From: Clostridium sp. 12(A)
Lineage (GTDB): Bacteria; Bacillota; Clostridia; Lachnospirales; Lachnospiraceae
Direction of reading: 5' to 3'
NCBI GenBank assembly: GCA_000526575.1
Contig: JAGI01000002.1
Location: 1,550,001-1,614,000 of the forward strand
Length of the DNA: 64,000 nucleotides
The position numbers were made by a program, and so were the translations under genes. The stretch's first letter is position 1. Every line of letters begins with the position of its first letter. The notes below the pieces were generated by a model. It was not told the DNA's origin, did no database searches, and saw only the letters and a list, made by a program, of their open reading frames with translations. This document shows positions 17,076-26,023 of the stretch, in pieces.

Positions 17076-18208
17076 GGTTTTAATATAACTTTGATGCAGT
17101 CTTCTGTCTTTGTATCGAAAGCATGATATCCATGTTCGGCATCATCTAAGGGCAGCCGGTGCGTTATGATATCCGTTGGATCGAACTTTCCGTCAGCCAC
17201 AAGATCATACAGCTTTCTCATATATGGGATAACAGGAGCCTGTCCAGTTCTGATGTTTATATTTCTGTTGATGATATCACCAAAAGGGAATCCGTTATAG
17301 CGCCCGCCATAAACTCCTGTCACCTGAATGGTACCGCATTTTCTAACGGCCTGGGTCGCCATAATGAATCCTCCCAGAGCACCGCTTTGCAGTTTGGCTC
17401 CGGAAGCAACAAATTCAAGCGGTGTCATCTTTCCGTCCATGCCGACACAGTCAATGACAATATCAGCGCCGCCTTTTGTTAATTCCTTTAAATATTCACC
17501 CGTATTTCCATGCTGCTCAAAATTAACGGTTTCCACCTGATTATGATCCTTGGCATGCTTTAACCGGTAATCAATATAATCGACTCCAATGACCCGTTCT
17601 GCTCCCAACATCCAGCAGAATTTCTGTGCCAGAAGACCGACAGGTCCGCAGCCTAAGACGATGACGGTATGACCCGGGCCTACCCCTGCATTGACGACAC
17701 TCCAATAGGCAGTTGCCATCGCATCTGATATAAGCACCAGCTTTTCATCCTCCAGCTCACAATCCTCCGGAATTAGAAACGGTGTAAAATTTCCGTAGGG
17801 AACTCTTAAAAACTCTGCCTGCCCTCCTGGATATCCACCAAAGGTTTCAGAATACCCGAAGAATGCGCCGCTTTCACCGTTGGGATTGGAATTGTCACAC
17901 ATACTGGTATAGCCATGCTCACAAAAATAACAGTGACCGCAGCTGATATTAAAGGGAATTACTACCCGATCACCCTTTTTTACCTTTGTAACCTCTGAAC
18001 CAACCTCCTCTACAATTCCCATTGGTTCATGACCAATAATATAATCCTGATATATGTTAGGAATCATATCGTGAATGAGATGAAGATCGGAACCGCAAAT
18101 AGCAGAACTTGTTATTTTAACTATGACATCATCTTTTTTTCTGATCTTGGGCTCAGGTACATTCTTTACCTCCACCCGCTTTATCCCCTGAAATGTTACT
18201 GCTTTCAT
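17072..18208 (-). CDS. Zinc-dependent alcohol dehydrogenase, formaldehyde-dehydrogenase-like MDR family
   Basis: 378 aa. Catalytic zinc ligands are seen in 'CGSDLHLIHD' and 'GHEPMGIVEEVG'; the structural zinc has 'CGHCYFCEHGYTSMC'. The NAD-binding fold is 'VLGCGPVGLLAQKFCWMLGAERVIGVDYIDYRL'. The insertion after the structural zinc ('GAFFGYSETFGGYPGGQAEFLRVPYG') is typical of glutathione-independent formaldehyde-dehydrogenase-like enzymes. It sits between two split CotF gene pairs, overlapping the downstream one by 4 nt, so it is probably expressed during sporulation. Substrate unknown. Confidence 0.87.
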   Translation of the reverse strand: MKAVTFQGIKRVEVKNVPEPKIRKKDDVIVKITSSAICGSDLHLIHDMIPNIYQDYIIGHEPMGIVEEVGSEVTKVKKGDRVVIPFNISCGHCYFCEHGYTSMCDNSNPNGESGAFFGYSETFGGYPGGQAEFLRVPYGNFTPFLIPEDCELEDEKLVLISDAMATAYWSVVNAGVGPGHTVIVLGCGPVGLLAQKFCWMLGAERVIGVDYIDYRLKHAKDHNQVETVNFEQHGNTGEYLKELTKGGADIVIDCVGMDGKMTPLEFVASGAKLQSGALGGFIMATQAVRKCGTIQVTGVYGGRYNGFPFGDIINRNINIRTGQAPVIPYMRKLYDLVADGKFDPTDIITHRLPLDDAEHGYHAFDTKTEDCIKVILKP

Positions 18209-18222
18209 GTTTTCTTACCTCT

Positions 18223-18585
18223 TTACTTTTCCGGAGTGGCAAATGTACCAAGACGGCTTGTATCTCCTGGGAACAAATCAAGAGCAGCAATCTGGCTCAA
18301 TGTGGTTGACGATTCAATATCCATATTAAATTGTTTCTTTAAATCCACGGGATGAAACCAGCCCTTTGATATCATCAGACTGGCAATCTGCCCATGCAAT
18401 TCAATCCCTTTATTCAGCTGATTTCGCAGAACCTTTCTCACCTGGGGAGATGCGGTTTCAGATAAAGCAATGGCTGTGTTTCGTACACCGTTTTTTGAGT
18501 TGAGCAAAAGCATCAGTGCCATATTGGTATCAATAAGCTTTGGCATCCCTTCTGAATTTCTTATTTCCAAAAAATCATTAATCAT
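18223..18585 (-). CDS. CotF-family spore coat protein
   Basis: 120 aa. Helical CotF signature 'DTNMALMLLLNSKNGVRNTAIALSETASPQVRKVLRNQLNKGIELHGQIASLMISKGWFHPVDLKKQF'. Compared with the 101-aa paralogue at 16507 it keeps the Ser-Pro-x-hR turn and the 'KG(F/W)(Y/F)H' motif. GAGGGAG precedes the ATG. It lies 14 nt from the dehydrogenase gene and 9 nt from the 70-aa gene upstream, so all five genes probably form one transcript. Confidence 0.8.
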   Translation of the reverse strand: MINDFLEIRNSEGMPKLIDTNMALMLLLNSKNGVRNTAIALSETASPQVRKVLRNQLNKGIELHGQIASLMISKGWFHPVDLKKQFNMDIESSTTLSQIAALDLFPGDTSRLGTFATPEK

Positions 18586-18594
18586 AGATCTCCC

Positions 18595-18807
18595 TCACAC
18601 TTTGATTTCCGGGGCCATTTTTAATAGCTCCTGAAGCTCTTTAATGTCTGTCATGGTTGATTGTACACACGTTTCAAGCAGTTTTTTTAAGTCCTGGTCA
18701 AATACTACACCTTCTGTCAGCTTTGATGACGTCATGCAAACCGTCTTTAAATTCAGTAATTCATGTATCTGCATGGTCTCGTTCAAAGCCAGATTACTTT
18801 TTTCCAT
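18595..18807 (-). CDS. Small CotF-like helical protein, first gene of the coat operon
   Basis: 70 aa, AAGGAG eight bases before ATG. 'LALNETMQIHELLNLKTVCMTSSKLTEGVVFDQDLKKLLETC' resembles the N-terminal helices of CotF proteins and the 88-aa protein at 16809. It contains two Cys. First gene of the run 18807 to 16507. I could not identify a convincing sigma-E, -G or -K promoter upstream by eye, although the content suggests one. Confidence 0.68.
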   Translation of the reverse strand: MEKSNLALNETMQIHELLNLKTVCMTSSKLTEGVVFDQDLKKLLETCVQSTMTDIKELQELLKMAPEIKV

Positions 18808-18921
18808 ATAACATCTCCTTAGAATACATAAAATTTATATTGTCTAATGTATCCAATGTTTTTGTTATTACTCTTTTAATTAGTAAAAAATGGATTTTAT
18901 TCAGTCTGTCTTATAAATATA

Positions 18922-18970
18922 CAAAAAAAGAAAGAGACACTCATCTTTTTAACGATGAAATGCCTCTCTT
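18922..18970 (-). terminator. Terminator of the DUF2935 gene
   Basis: Imperfect stem AAAGAGACACTCATC / GATGAAATGCCTCTCTT followed on the minus strand by CTTTCTTTTTTT. It lies 40 bp beyond the DUF2935 stop and just upstream of the coat operon. Confidence 0.65.
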
Positions 18971-19009
18971 ATGTTTAATTGTACAAGGGGAATTATATGC
19001 TATCTCATT

Positions 19010-19915
19010 TTAACGGAATTGATTTAACAGACGGATAAAATGATTGGCTTCTCTAAGCACATGGTCACCAAGAAGGGGTAAAATAATACTGCGTATTTTG
19101 CATTCAGAGATTCCACTGGTACCGGCTTCCTTGAAGTTCTGATACCTGAGAGTTTCCTCCAGAGTCTCTCCTGTAATCTGTTCCATGGTTGCATCTGTGG
19201 CATTTCTGGCCATTTCCAAAAGATCTGCGTACTCATGAGCAAAGTTGTTTGATGTATTAATCAGCTCGCCTTCCGTGGGATCTAATAATCCCCGGATGAA
19301 TAAAGCATGCTCCATCATGATCTGATCCCAGAATAGTTCTGTATCTTTTACATCGTTATAGGGATACTCTCCACTTTCCAGCGCGGCAAGCTGACTCCGG
19401 TACATATTGGCTTCCCTCAGAATATGATCAATGAGCAGCGGATAATTCATGGTAAACATATTGCATGCCAATACTTCATTTAATACTCTTGTCTTAAATT
19501 CAATCAGGCCGTCCAGCAATGGTATGGTCTGAGTATTTAACTGTCTTACCTGCTGTACCATATCCGATGTGATTTGAGGATTCTCAAGACCATAAAGGTC
19601 CGCTTCCATTCTCGTAATATCCTGATTGATTACGATACCAGTAAAATTCTGGGTCTTTTGTTCCGTACCTAAGGTATATTCAGTTACGATTTCACCGGAA
19701 GATACCACGTTGGGAGTAATGATCCCATTGCCTAAAACGACTGCATGATACAAAACATTCTCGAATTGTTCTTTGAACTGATCTGCTACATTGCTAAAAT
19801 TGGGGTTTGCAGGAGTAAATCCGGCTTCCAGAAAAATAGAATGTTCTTTCATGATGCGGCCGAAAAACAAATGTAATTCCAGAGATAAAATGACGTATTG
19901 CTGTTGATCGATCAT
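19010..19915 (-). CDS. DUF2935 protein
   Basis: 301 aa, two similar helical-bundle halves: 'HLFFGRIMKEHSIFLEAGFTP' near the N-terminus and 'ELFWDQIMMEHALFIRGLLDPTE' in the second half (about residue 180). The repeated 'MxEHxxFxxxxLxP' with His and Glu is the DUF2935 pattern, and the histidines could bind metal. Soluble, no signal peptide. Such proteins are common in spore-forming Firmicutes; the function is not established. It probably has its own transcript, since a terminator-like hairpin separates it from the coat operon. Confidence 0.85.
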   Translation of the reverse strand: MIDQQQYVILSLELHLFFGRIMKEHSIFLEAGFTPANPNFSNVADQFKEQFENVLYHAVVLGNGIITPNVVSSGEIVTEYTLGTEQKTQNFTGIVINQDITRMEADLYGLENPQITSDMVQQVRQLNTQTIPLLDGLIEFKTRVLNEVLACNMFTMNYPLLIDHILREANMYRSQLAALESGEYPYNDVKDTELFWDQIMMEHALFIRGLLDPTEGELINTSNNFAHEYADLLEMARNATDATMEQITGETLEETLRYQNFKEAGTSGISECKIRSIILPLLGDHVLREANHFIRLLNQFR

Positions 19916-20047
19916 TCATAACTTCCTAAAACAGTTTTTAATATAATATGATTGAAAGAATGATTCCGTACCTTGGTCTTCACTAAACATCTCTGCTGCA
20001 ATCAGTCCTGACATCAGCTTTAAAATCTTCATATTTTCATCAAACTT

Positions 20048-20659
20048 CTATTTCACTGAGACATTTTCATTGTCTTTTATATAAAATCTCCAGGGAAAGT
20101 CCTTTGCTTCCTCTGCATAATCAATACCAACACGTTTTGTTGTTACAATGTCAAACTCTTTCTTGATTCCTTCTTCTATATATAACTCATTGCTGCACAA
20201 ATCCATTCCATTTAAACTTCTGTCTATGGAACATGCTCTGCATAGTTTTCCCGGTCCGTTTGTAAGGCTTTTTCTCTGGCTTTTAGTCAGTACTTCATAT
20301 GGCGTTCCAAATCGCTTTTGTGCCATCCATTCCAATCCCTCCATAGGTTCAACGGCTCTGATTAAAACGGCCTGAGGCGTTCCTTTCTTATTCACTACCA
20401 CATTAAAACAGGAGTGCATGCCGTAAATCATAAAAACATAGGTGAATCCAGGCTCTCCGTACATGACTTCCACTCTGGGCGTTCTTCTTCCCTCATAAGA
20501 ATGGGCTGCCTTATCTTCCACTCCCATATATGCTTCTGTTTCAACGATTTTGGCAGAAATCCTGTTACCGTCAATTTCATGAACAAGTACCTTGCCAAGA
20601 AGCTCCCTCGCTACTACAATCGAATCCCTATTATAAAACTCTCTGTCCAGCTTTTTCAT
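20048..20659 (-). CDS. DNA-3-methyladenine glycosylase, AAG/MPG family
   Basis: 203 aa, normal length. Motifs of the AAG fold are clear: 'VVARELLGKVLVHE', 'IVETEAYMGVEDKAAHSYEGRRTPRVEVMYGEPGFTYVFMIYGMHSCFNVVV' (containing the catalytic Glu and DNA-intercalation Tyr region) and 'LTNGPGKLCRA'. It excises alkylated purines in base-excision repair. The RBS region upstream (AAGGCGGTAAGA) is moderate. Monocistronic by spacing. Confidence 0.92.
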   Translation of the reverse strand: MKKLDREFYNRDSIVVARELLGKVLVHEIDGNRISAKIVETEAYMGVEDKAAHSYEGRRTPRVEVMYGEPGFTYVFMIYGMHSCFNVVVNKKGTPQAVLIRAVEPMEGLEWMAQKRFGTPYEVLTKSQRKSLTNGPGKLCRACSIDRSLNGMDLCSNELYIEEGIKKEFDIVTTKRVGIDYAEEAKDFPWRFYIKDNENVSVK

Positions 20660-20717
20660 TCTTACCGCCTTTTATTTATTCACATTCATTTATATTCAAG
20701 CGTCCATCTCTTAACAG

Positions 20718-20760
20718 AAGGAAAGCCTTCAAAATAGTTCTGTTTTTGAAGGCTTTCCTT
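20718..20760 (-). terminator. Terminator of ppnP
   Basis: 17-bp perfect stem, AAGGAAAGCCTTCAAAA (20718-20734) and TTTTGAAGGCTTTCCTT (20744-20760), 9-nt loop. It lies between the ppnP stop and the glycosylase start. Confidence 0.75.
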
Positions 20761-20787
20761 GTATTATGCTATTCTACGTTCAGAAAA

Positions 20788-21105
20788 TTATTCATGGATA
20801 TAGGAACAGCAATAATCTGCCACATCATCGGCAGAAACCTTAAATTTACTGTTAGAAGGAACTTCAAACGCCTGTCCTTCCCCATAGCTAGTCCAATTTT
20901 CTTCCCCTGGCAATAAAACATGCAGTGTCCCTGCCAGCACTTCCATCTTCTCTCTCTCGTCGGTACCAAATTCATATTCTCCAGGAAGAATAATTCCAAG
21001 TGTTTTTCTTGTACCGTCTTCTAAGTATACGGTACGGCTGGTTACTTTCCCATTGTAATATACATTTGCCTTTTTAATGACTGTTACATGCTCAAACATA
21101 TTCAT
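20788..21105 (-). CDS. ppnP: Pyrimidine/purine nucleoside phosphorylase PpnP (DUF1255)
   Basis: 105 aa, the normal size for this single-domain cupin. 'MFEHVTVIKKANVYYNGKVTSRTV', 'GIILPGEYEFGTDEREKMEVLAG' and 'GQAFEVPSNSKFKV' are characteristic of PpnP, which phosphorolyses several nucleosides to base and ribose-1-phosphate. Start 21105 follows GCGGAGG; the 7-codon longer frame lacks a site. Followed by a strong terminator, so probably a single-gene unit. Confidence 0.9.
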   Translation of the reverse strand: MNMFEHVTVIKKANVYYNGKVTSRTVYLEDGTRKTLGIILPGEYEFGTDEREKMEVLAGTLHVLLPGEENWTSYGEGQAFEVPSNSKFKVSADDVADYCCSYIHE

Positions 21106-21290
21106 GATGAATCCTCCGCTTTCCACTCAAATCTTATGCTATAATGTTACTAATTCTAATCATGAGTCCGCTGTTTCTCAATTACATAGGAAGCACCTGA
21201 TCTTAAAGAAGATTCTACACTATATATTTCATTCATGCAATTTCATAATTCACGAATTTTCGGAATTTTCTGCTCCATAATTGGACATTT

Positions 21291-22394
21291 CTATGATTCG
21301 TTCTCTCCAAGCAGTATATCCGCGATTCGCTTGCTGGCAAAGCCATCCCCATAAGGATTACTGGCCTGACACATCTTATTGTAGGCCGCTTTATCATGAA
21401 GCAGGTTTCTTATGGATTGGTAGATCGCTTCTTCTTTCGTTCCTACCAGGCAAAGTGTACCTGCTTTGATTCCCTCCGGCCGTTCTGTAGTCTCCCGCAG
21501 GACAAGTACCGGTTTTCCAAGGCTTGGCGCCTCTTCCTGGATTCCTCCGCTGTCCGTTAATACAAGATAGGCTCTTGCAAGAATATTGTGAAAGTCAAGT
21601 ACATCCAGAGGCTCAATCAGATGAACCCGTTCCTCATCCTGAAAAACAGAGCCTGCAATCTCTCTGATGAGAGGATTTAAATGGACGGGATAAATGACCT
21701 TTACATCAGAATTTTCTTCCAGAATCCTCTTAATCCCGTGAAAGATACCCTCCATGGGTTTTCCTATATTCTCCCGCCTATGAGCAGTCAAAAGGATCAA
21801 CCTGCTTCCCAAAGCCCATGTCAGCTCCTCATGGCTGTAATCCTTTCTTATGGTTGTTTTTAGGGCATCAATGGCGGTATTCCCGGTCACATATATGTTG
21901 TCCTTATCTTTTCCTTCTTTTATGAGATTTAGTTTTGCCTGCTCCGTCGGTGCAAAATGATACCGGGCCACAATGCTGACTGCCTGTCTATTATATTCTT
22001 CCGGATAAGGAGAATAGATATCATAGGTTCTAAGCCCTGCCTCTACATGGCCTACCGGAATCTGTAAATAAAAGCTGGCAAGGGCCGTGGCAAAGGTCGT
22101 GGTGGTATCCCCGTGAACCAGTACCAGATCCGGGTGCTCTTTTTCCAAAATGGCTTTGATCCCATTTAGTATGTTGGCTGTAATTTCAAACAATGTCTGT
22201 TTTTCCTTCATAATGGAAAGATCATAATCCGGAATTACATCAAAAGCATTTAGCACCTGATCCAGCATTTTCCTGTGCTGACCTGTGACCAGAACACTTA
22301 CCCGGGCATTTTGCCGTTCTTTTAACACTTTGATAAGAGGGCACATTTTAATGGCTTCCGGCCTTGTCCCAAACACCACCATAATGCGTTTCAT
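21291..22394 (-). CDS. wecB: UDP-N-acetylglucosamine 2-epimerase, non-hydrolysing
   Basis: 367 aa. Signature segments: 'VVFGTRPEAIKMCPLI', 'VTGQHRKMLDQVL', 'VHGDTTTTFATALASF', 'VGHVEAGLRT', 'LTAHRRENIG' and 'LTDSGGIQEEAPSLGKPVLVLRETTERPEG'. It interconverts UDP-GlcNAc and UDP-ManNAc in the cytoplasm. It is the last gene of the exopolysaccharide run, 23 nt after the thioredoxin-GH8 gene, which suggests the polymer or a decoration contains ManNAc or a derivative. A housekeeping wall-teichoic-type role is also possible. No clear terminator was found in the following 164 bp. Confidence 0.93.
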   Translation of the reverse strand: MKRIMVVFGTRPEAIKMCPLIKVLKERQNARVSVLVTGQHRKMLDQVLNAFDVIPDYDLSIMKEKQTLFEITANILNGIKAILEKEHPDLVLVHGDTTTTFATALASFYLQIPVGHVEAGLRTYDIYSPYPEEYNRQAVSIVARYHFAPTEQAKLNLIKEGKDKDNIYVTGNTAIDALKTTIRKDYSHEELTWALGSRLILLTAHRRENIGKPMEGIFHGIKRILEENSDVKVIYPVHLNPLIREIAGSVFQDEERVHLIEPLDVLDFHNILARAYLVLTDSGGIQEEAPSLGKPVLVLRETTERPEGIKAGTLCLVGTKEEAIYQSIRNLLHDKAAYNKMCQASNPYGDGFASKRIADILLGENES

Positions 22395-22417
22395 ACTATA
22401 TCACCTCGTTTTCATTT

Positions 22418-24028
22418 TCATCTGGTATATTCATAAGCCAGCATAGCCATGATCTGATCAAAGGCAATGATACCGGTTCCATCGGTCATGCCAAAGGCTC
22501 CATGGTAGGCATAAGATGTATTAACAATTCTCATGATCTCCATTTTCTTTAAGGCTTTTCCCTGCAGGTCTTTATCCCCAATTTCTCTGGCGATCATAGC
22601 TGTCAGAGCATAGACAGCTGTTGAATCATATTGATAGCCGTTTACTGGCTGTCCTTCCACCGTATAGCGTGCTTTGATTCCTTCCCCTGAAATCTCTTTT
22701 TTCAGCCAGGCAATGCTTTCCTTAGGAAGCATATCAGCTTCTGCCAGATGTAACAGCGTGACCAATGCCTCCGCCGTATTTAAATCGTCCCTCTCATACT
22801 CCCTGGTCTTAAAATTATACCAGCTATAATACAAAGGAAAGCTGTCACTGATTCTGCCTTCCTCAATCAGCTTTCTGGCTTTTTCATATGGTTCCTTTAG
22901 GGTCTCATCCCGCTTTGCTAATTCAGACATTGTCTTAAGATCTCCATAGCATAGAGTGAACCGCGTTGCGTACTGCCTGTACTTCCTGTCGTAAAAATCA
23001 ACATACTGTCCATTGTTTACCCCATACCTGGCAATTGCTGCGGTGTAATCTTTAATTGCTTCCTCATAGCCGCCCCATACTTGGTTTGCTGCTATGAGGG
23101 CACTTAAAATTCTGAAATCATCAAGCAGTGCATTGGAATCCGCAGGCATATCTCCTGAAATCTTCCAGGCGGTCAGCCCATATAAGTTCATCTTACCGGT
23201 AATAAAGGAAAAGACTTTATCAAACAGCTGTTTGTTATTATTTAATACTGCAAATTCCAGCATCCCCCCCTGGGACTCGCTCAGAACGTCGCTCCTTTCT
23301 GTTTCTTCTCTGGAGCTTTCATAGCTTGTGTGGATTCCGCCTTTGTCATCCATCATATTTCCTGTAATAAAATCACAGGTCACCTTACCGCTTCCTTCTA
23401 TGGTATCCTTTAAATATCCTTCCAATACAGAAGTTTCTGTGATCTGTCTGGGACTCCATGCCCGGATGATTCCCTGTTCATCAAGAAACAAGGAGGTAGG
23501 AATATTGTGTAATCCCAATGTTTTATAGGCAGACAGACCATCGTCATAATACGTATTTAAGTCTATTCCCTGCTCAGTTAAGTACTGACTGGCCCTTTCC
23601 TTTGTTTCTTTCTTTTGATCCAGCCTATTGATCAGTAAAAAATTGATATCCCCGTATTTTTCGGCCGTCTTAAGTAACTCCTTCATAACCGACAGCTCCT
23701 TTTGGCAATCCGGGCACCAGCTGGCCCAGAATGTAAGGATGGTCGTTCTTCCTTCAAAGTCCCGGATGGATACCTTTTTTCCACTCTCATCCTGAAATGA
23801 GATATCCGGTATTTTTTCATTTAAATTACAGTATTCCGGCAGCTGGCTTGTTGTATCATCAAGAAAATTATCCTCTGTTTTTTCTTCCTCCCTTTGATTT
23901 AGCACCTGTTTTTTTGCTGTCGGGTATACAAGAAGCAGTATGCTGCCTGAAATTACAGTGACAGCCAGAATACAGAGGATGGCAAATAAAATTTTTTCTG
24001 GTTTTGACAATGGATGAACTGGTTTCAT
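22418..24028 (-). CDS. Membrane-anchored thioredoxin-like / glycoside hydrolase family 8-like fusion
   Basis: 536 aa. An N-terminal membrane helix (about 13-35) leads to an extracytoplasmic TlpA/ResA-like thioredoxin domain (about 65-210) with redox motif WCPDC at 104-108 and the cis-Pro in 'HNIPTSLFLD'. Residues about 220-536 resemble GH8 (BcsZ-type): 'LSESQGGMLEFAV' with the candidate acid Glu at 251, an Asp pair at 303-304, and 'NGYQYDSTAVYAL' with the candidate base Asp at 468. Start 24028 follows GGAG and overlaps the upstream stop as ATGA. Inferred role: cutting or release of the nascent glycan, linked to a thiol-redox activity. GH8 assignment rests on motif resemblance only. Confidence 0.78.
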   Translation of the reverse strand: MKPVHPLSKPEKILFAILCILAVTVISGSILLLVYPTAKKQVLNQREEEKTEDNFLDDTTSQLPEYCNLNEKIPDISFQDESGKKVSIRDFEGRTTILTFWASWCPDCQKELSVMKELLKTAEKYGDINFLLINRLDQKKETKERASQYLTEQGIDLNTYYDDGLSAYKTLGLHNIPTSLFLDEQGIIRAWSPRQITETSVLEGYLKDTIEGSGKVTCDFITGNMMDDKGGIHTSYESSREETERSDVLSESQGGMLEFAVLNNNKQLFDKVFSFITGKMNLYGLTAWKISGDMPADSNALLDDFRILSALIAANQVWGGYEEAIKDYTAAIARYGVNNGQYVDFYDRKYRQYATRFTLCYGDLKTMSELAKRDETLKEPYEKARKLIEEGRISDSFPLYYSWYNFKTREYERDDLNTAEALVTLLHLAEADMLPKESIAWLKKEISGEGIKARYTVEGQPVNGYQYDSTAVYALTAMIAREIGDKDLQGKALKKMEIMRIVNTSYAYHGAFGMTDGTGIIAFDQIMAMLAYEYTR

Positions 24029-26001
24029 TTTGGTTTTCTCCAAAGATTTAATTTGGGGGGCTTTCTCGTATGTTTTAAGTTTCCTGCTGTCTTTTTCTTA
24101 AGAGCATTCACTTTTTTTAATAATTCCTGATTAGACCTTTCCAGGGTTTGTATCTTATTGATTAATTCTTCTCTTTCCTTCTCATGAAATTTAGGAGGTA
24201 TTGCTTCTACCTCCCCACTGACATCATTCTCTTTTACAGGAGCGTCTTCCATATATTTCTTAGAAACGGTTACAATTACATTCCCTTTATCAATGGCTGA
24301 TTTCATATCAAAGGCATTGGTCATTTTATGGTAGCGGGTTTTAATTGCCTCATGCTCCTCTTCCTCAAAATGCTTTAACGCAAGTTCTTCTTTAAGCTTT
24401 ATTTTATCCCTATCCTGCTTTATAAGATCCTGGGATGTTACAAATCCTACGGCATTTTCAAAGATATATCCAATTCCCACGGAAGCAACGATCATAAAAA
24501 CCGGAAGCACATGAAAATGATACCGGTTCTGGCTCTCCACCAAAAGGTGCATTCCTACAGTTCCAAGATAGATAAGAATAGGAACATACAGATAAGAAGC
24601 CCTTCTCTTTAGCAGATAAATAAGGGTCATAAAGGAAAATAATGCAAATACCATATAGACCATATGATTTGTTTCTCTGGCCTCAATGAGAAAACCTGCC
24701 CGCTCTGGAGTCAGATGATTCTGCTCCTTTAAAAACGCCTGATTCCAGGTAACCCCGTAATCATCATTTCCCCAAAGTAATTCATATTTGTTAATAAATA
24801 AATCAAACAAAGCCTTTGGATCTTCCTTGATACGCTTCATTGCTTCCTTCCGGCAGGCAATCTGAGCCTCTATAGGAGAACCGGTACGTTCCAGATTTTC
24901 ATATAAAAACTTAGAATCCTCCTCATTCCAGCCGCCCCTTGATTTCTCATTTAACCCCACCAGAAGATTGTAGCCAACGGATTCTGAAAAGGAAGGAACG
25001 GAACGGTTAATGGTAAGCTCCGTATTTGTAGTTAAGACGTTTGACAGGATCAGATAGGAGGTCAGAATTAAAATCCCCCGGACCCAGCCTTTTCCCAAAA
25101 GCTGCACCAAAACAGGAATGCTGTTTTGAGGTATATTTGGCAGCCTCATTTTCAGGGGAAGTATGCATATAAGAATGGCTACTAAAAGAATCAATGCCAT
25201 CGGCCTTATGGCAGAAGTAACTGCAATCAGACAGCCTAACAGAATATGAAGGAGGAGCCCTCTCACTCCATGCTTGGTATCCCCGTGATAATCCATAACA
25301 AGATGAAGAAATAAAAGGAGAGATAAATAAAGGAAAAAAGAAAAGGAATACTCAGATGCCAGCATATTGATATAAAGGATCTGAGACGGCCAAAAAGCTG
25401 CTGCAGTCAGTGCAATTACACCTGGAAGCCTGCCACCTATTTTCCTGGCGATTCGATAAATAACTAAAACGGTTCCAACAGAAAACAGAACATTGGCAAG
25501 CTGTCCATTCCATACACTGGTTCCAAATAGAACAAACACCTGTTTTAAGATGTAGCAATAACCAATGATATGAGGAAACATGGCAATGTAGTTGCAATAT
25601 CCCTCCCCTTTCTCCTGTAACGTACCACGTTTCATCATTTCTGCCACTTCATAATAAGTTTTGTAGTCAGAGGCCGGCTCCATAGGAAGATGGGCTATCA
25701 CTGCATAGCGAAGGAAGAAAGCCGCCCACAGGATTAAAACTACATAAGCACCTTCCATCACAGGCATGAATGTTTTTTTCTTTTCCAGCTTCGTCCCTAT
25801 ATCAAGCCTTGCTAACAGCAATGCGATAAAATGAACTCCGACCCAGGTAAGGAAAAAGATGAGGATGAGCATGCCTTTCCTTGCATAGGGATATTCCTGA
25901 CTATTTCCTATCTCCGAAACGCCACAGATCAAAATATAGGCAAAGCCCACAATGGACAATGAAATGCATAAATAATAGAACCAGTTTTTTTCTAATTTCA
26001 T
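24025..26001 (-). CDS. Multi-spanning glycosyltransferase, GT39/ArnT-like, with C-terminal coiled coil
   Basis: About 658 aa. About 12 hydrophobic segments occupy residues 10-500. The first extracytoplasmic loop carries 'MEPASDYKTYYEVAEMM', the Asp-containing loop typical of GT-C enzymes that use polyprenyl-phosphate sugars. The cytoplasmic tail (about 510-658) is charged and predicted coiled coil ('LINKIQTLERSNQELLKKVNALKKK'), unusual for the family. Start 26001 follows GAGG; a start at 26013 is also possible. It lies 22 nt after the BcsB-like gene. Donor and acceptor unknown; decoration of the locus polysaccharide is inferred. Confidence 0.75.
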   Translation of the reverse strand: MKLEKNWFYYLCISLSIVGFAYILICGVSEIGNSQEYPYARKGMLILIFFLTWVGVHFIALLLARLDIGTKLEKKKTFMPVMEGAYVVLILWAAFFLRYAVIAHLPMEPASDYKTYYEVAEMMKRGTLQEKGEGYCNYIAMFPHIIGYCYILKQVFVLFGTSVWNGQLANVLFSVGTVLVIYRIARKIGGRLPGVIALTAAAFWPSQILYINMLASEYSFSFFLYLSLLLFLHLVMDYHGDTKHGVRGLLLHILLGCLIAVTSAIRPMALILLVAILICILPLKMRLPNIPQNSIPVLVQLLGKGWVRGILILTSYLILSNVLTTNTELTINRSVPSFSESVGYNLLVGLNEKSRGGWNEEDSKFLYENLERTGSPIEAQIACRKEAMKRIKEDPKALFDLFINKYELLWGNDDYGVTWNQAFLKEQNHLTPERAGFLIEARETNHMVYMVFALFSFMTLIYLLKRRASYLYVPILIYLGTVGMHLLVESQNRYHFHVLPVFMIVASVGIGYIFENAVGFVTSQDLIKQDRDKIKLKEELALKHFEEEEHEAIKTRYHKMTNAFDMKSAIDKGNVIVTVSKKYMEDAPVKENDVSGEVEAIPPKFHEKEREELINKIQTLERSNQELLKKVNALKKKTAGNLKHTRKPPKLNLWRKPK

Positions 26002-26023
26002 ACCATTCCTCATTCAAAACTTG

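Noticed and set aside
19916-20047. Frame continuing in phase after the glycosylase stop ('MKILKLMSGLIAAEMF')
   Set aside because: No Shine-Dalgarno site and no homologue known; its in-frame position is probably chance.
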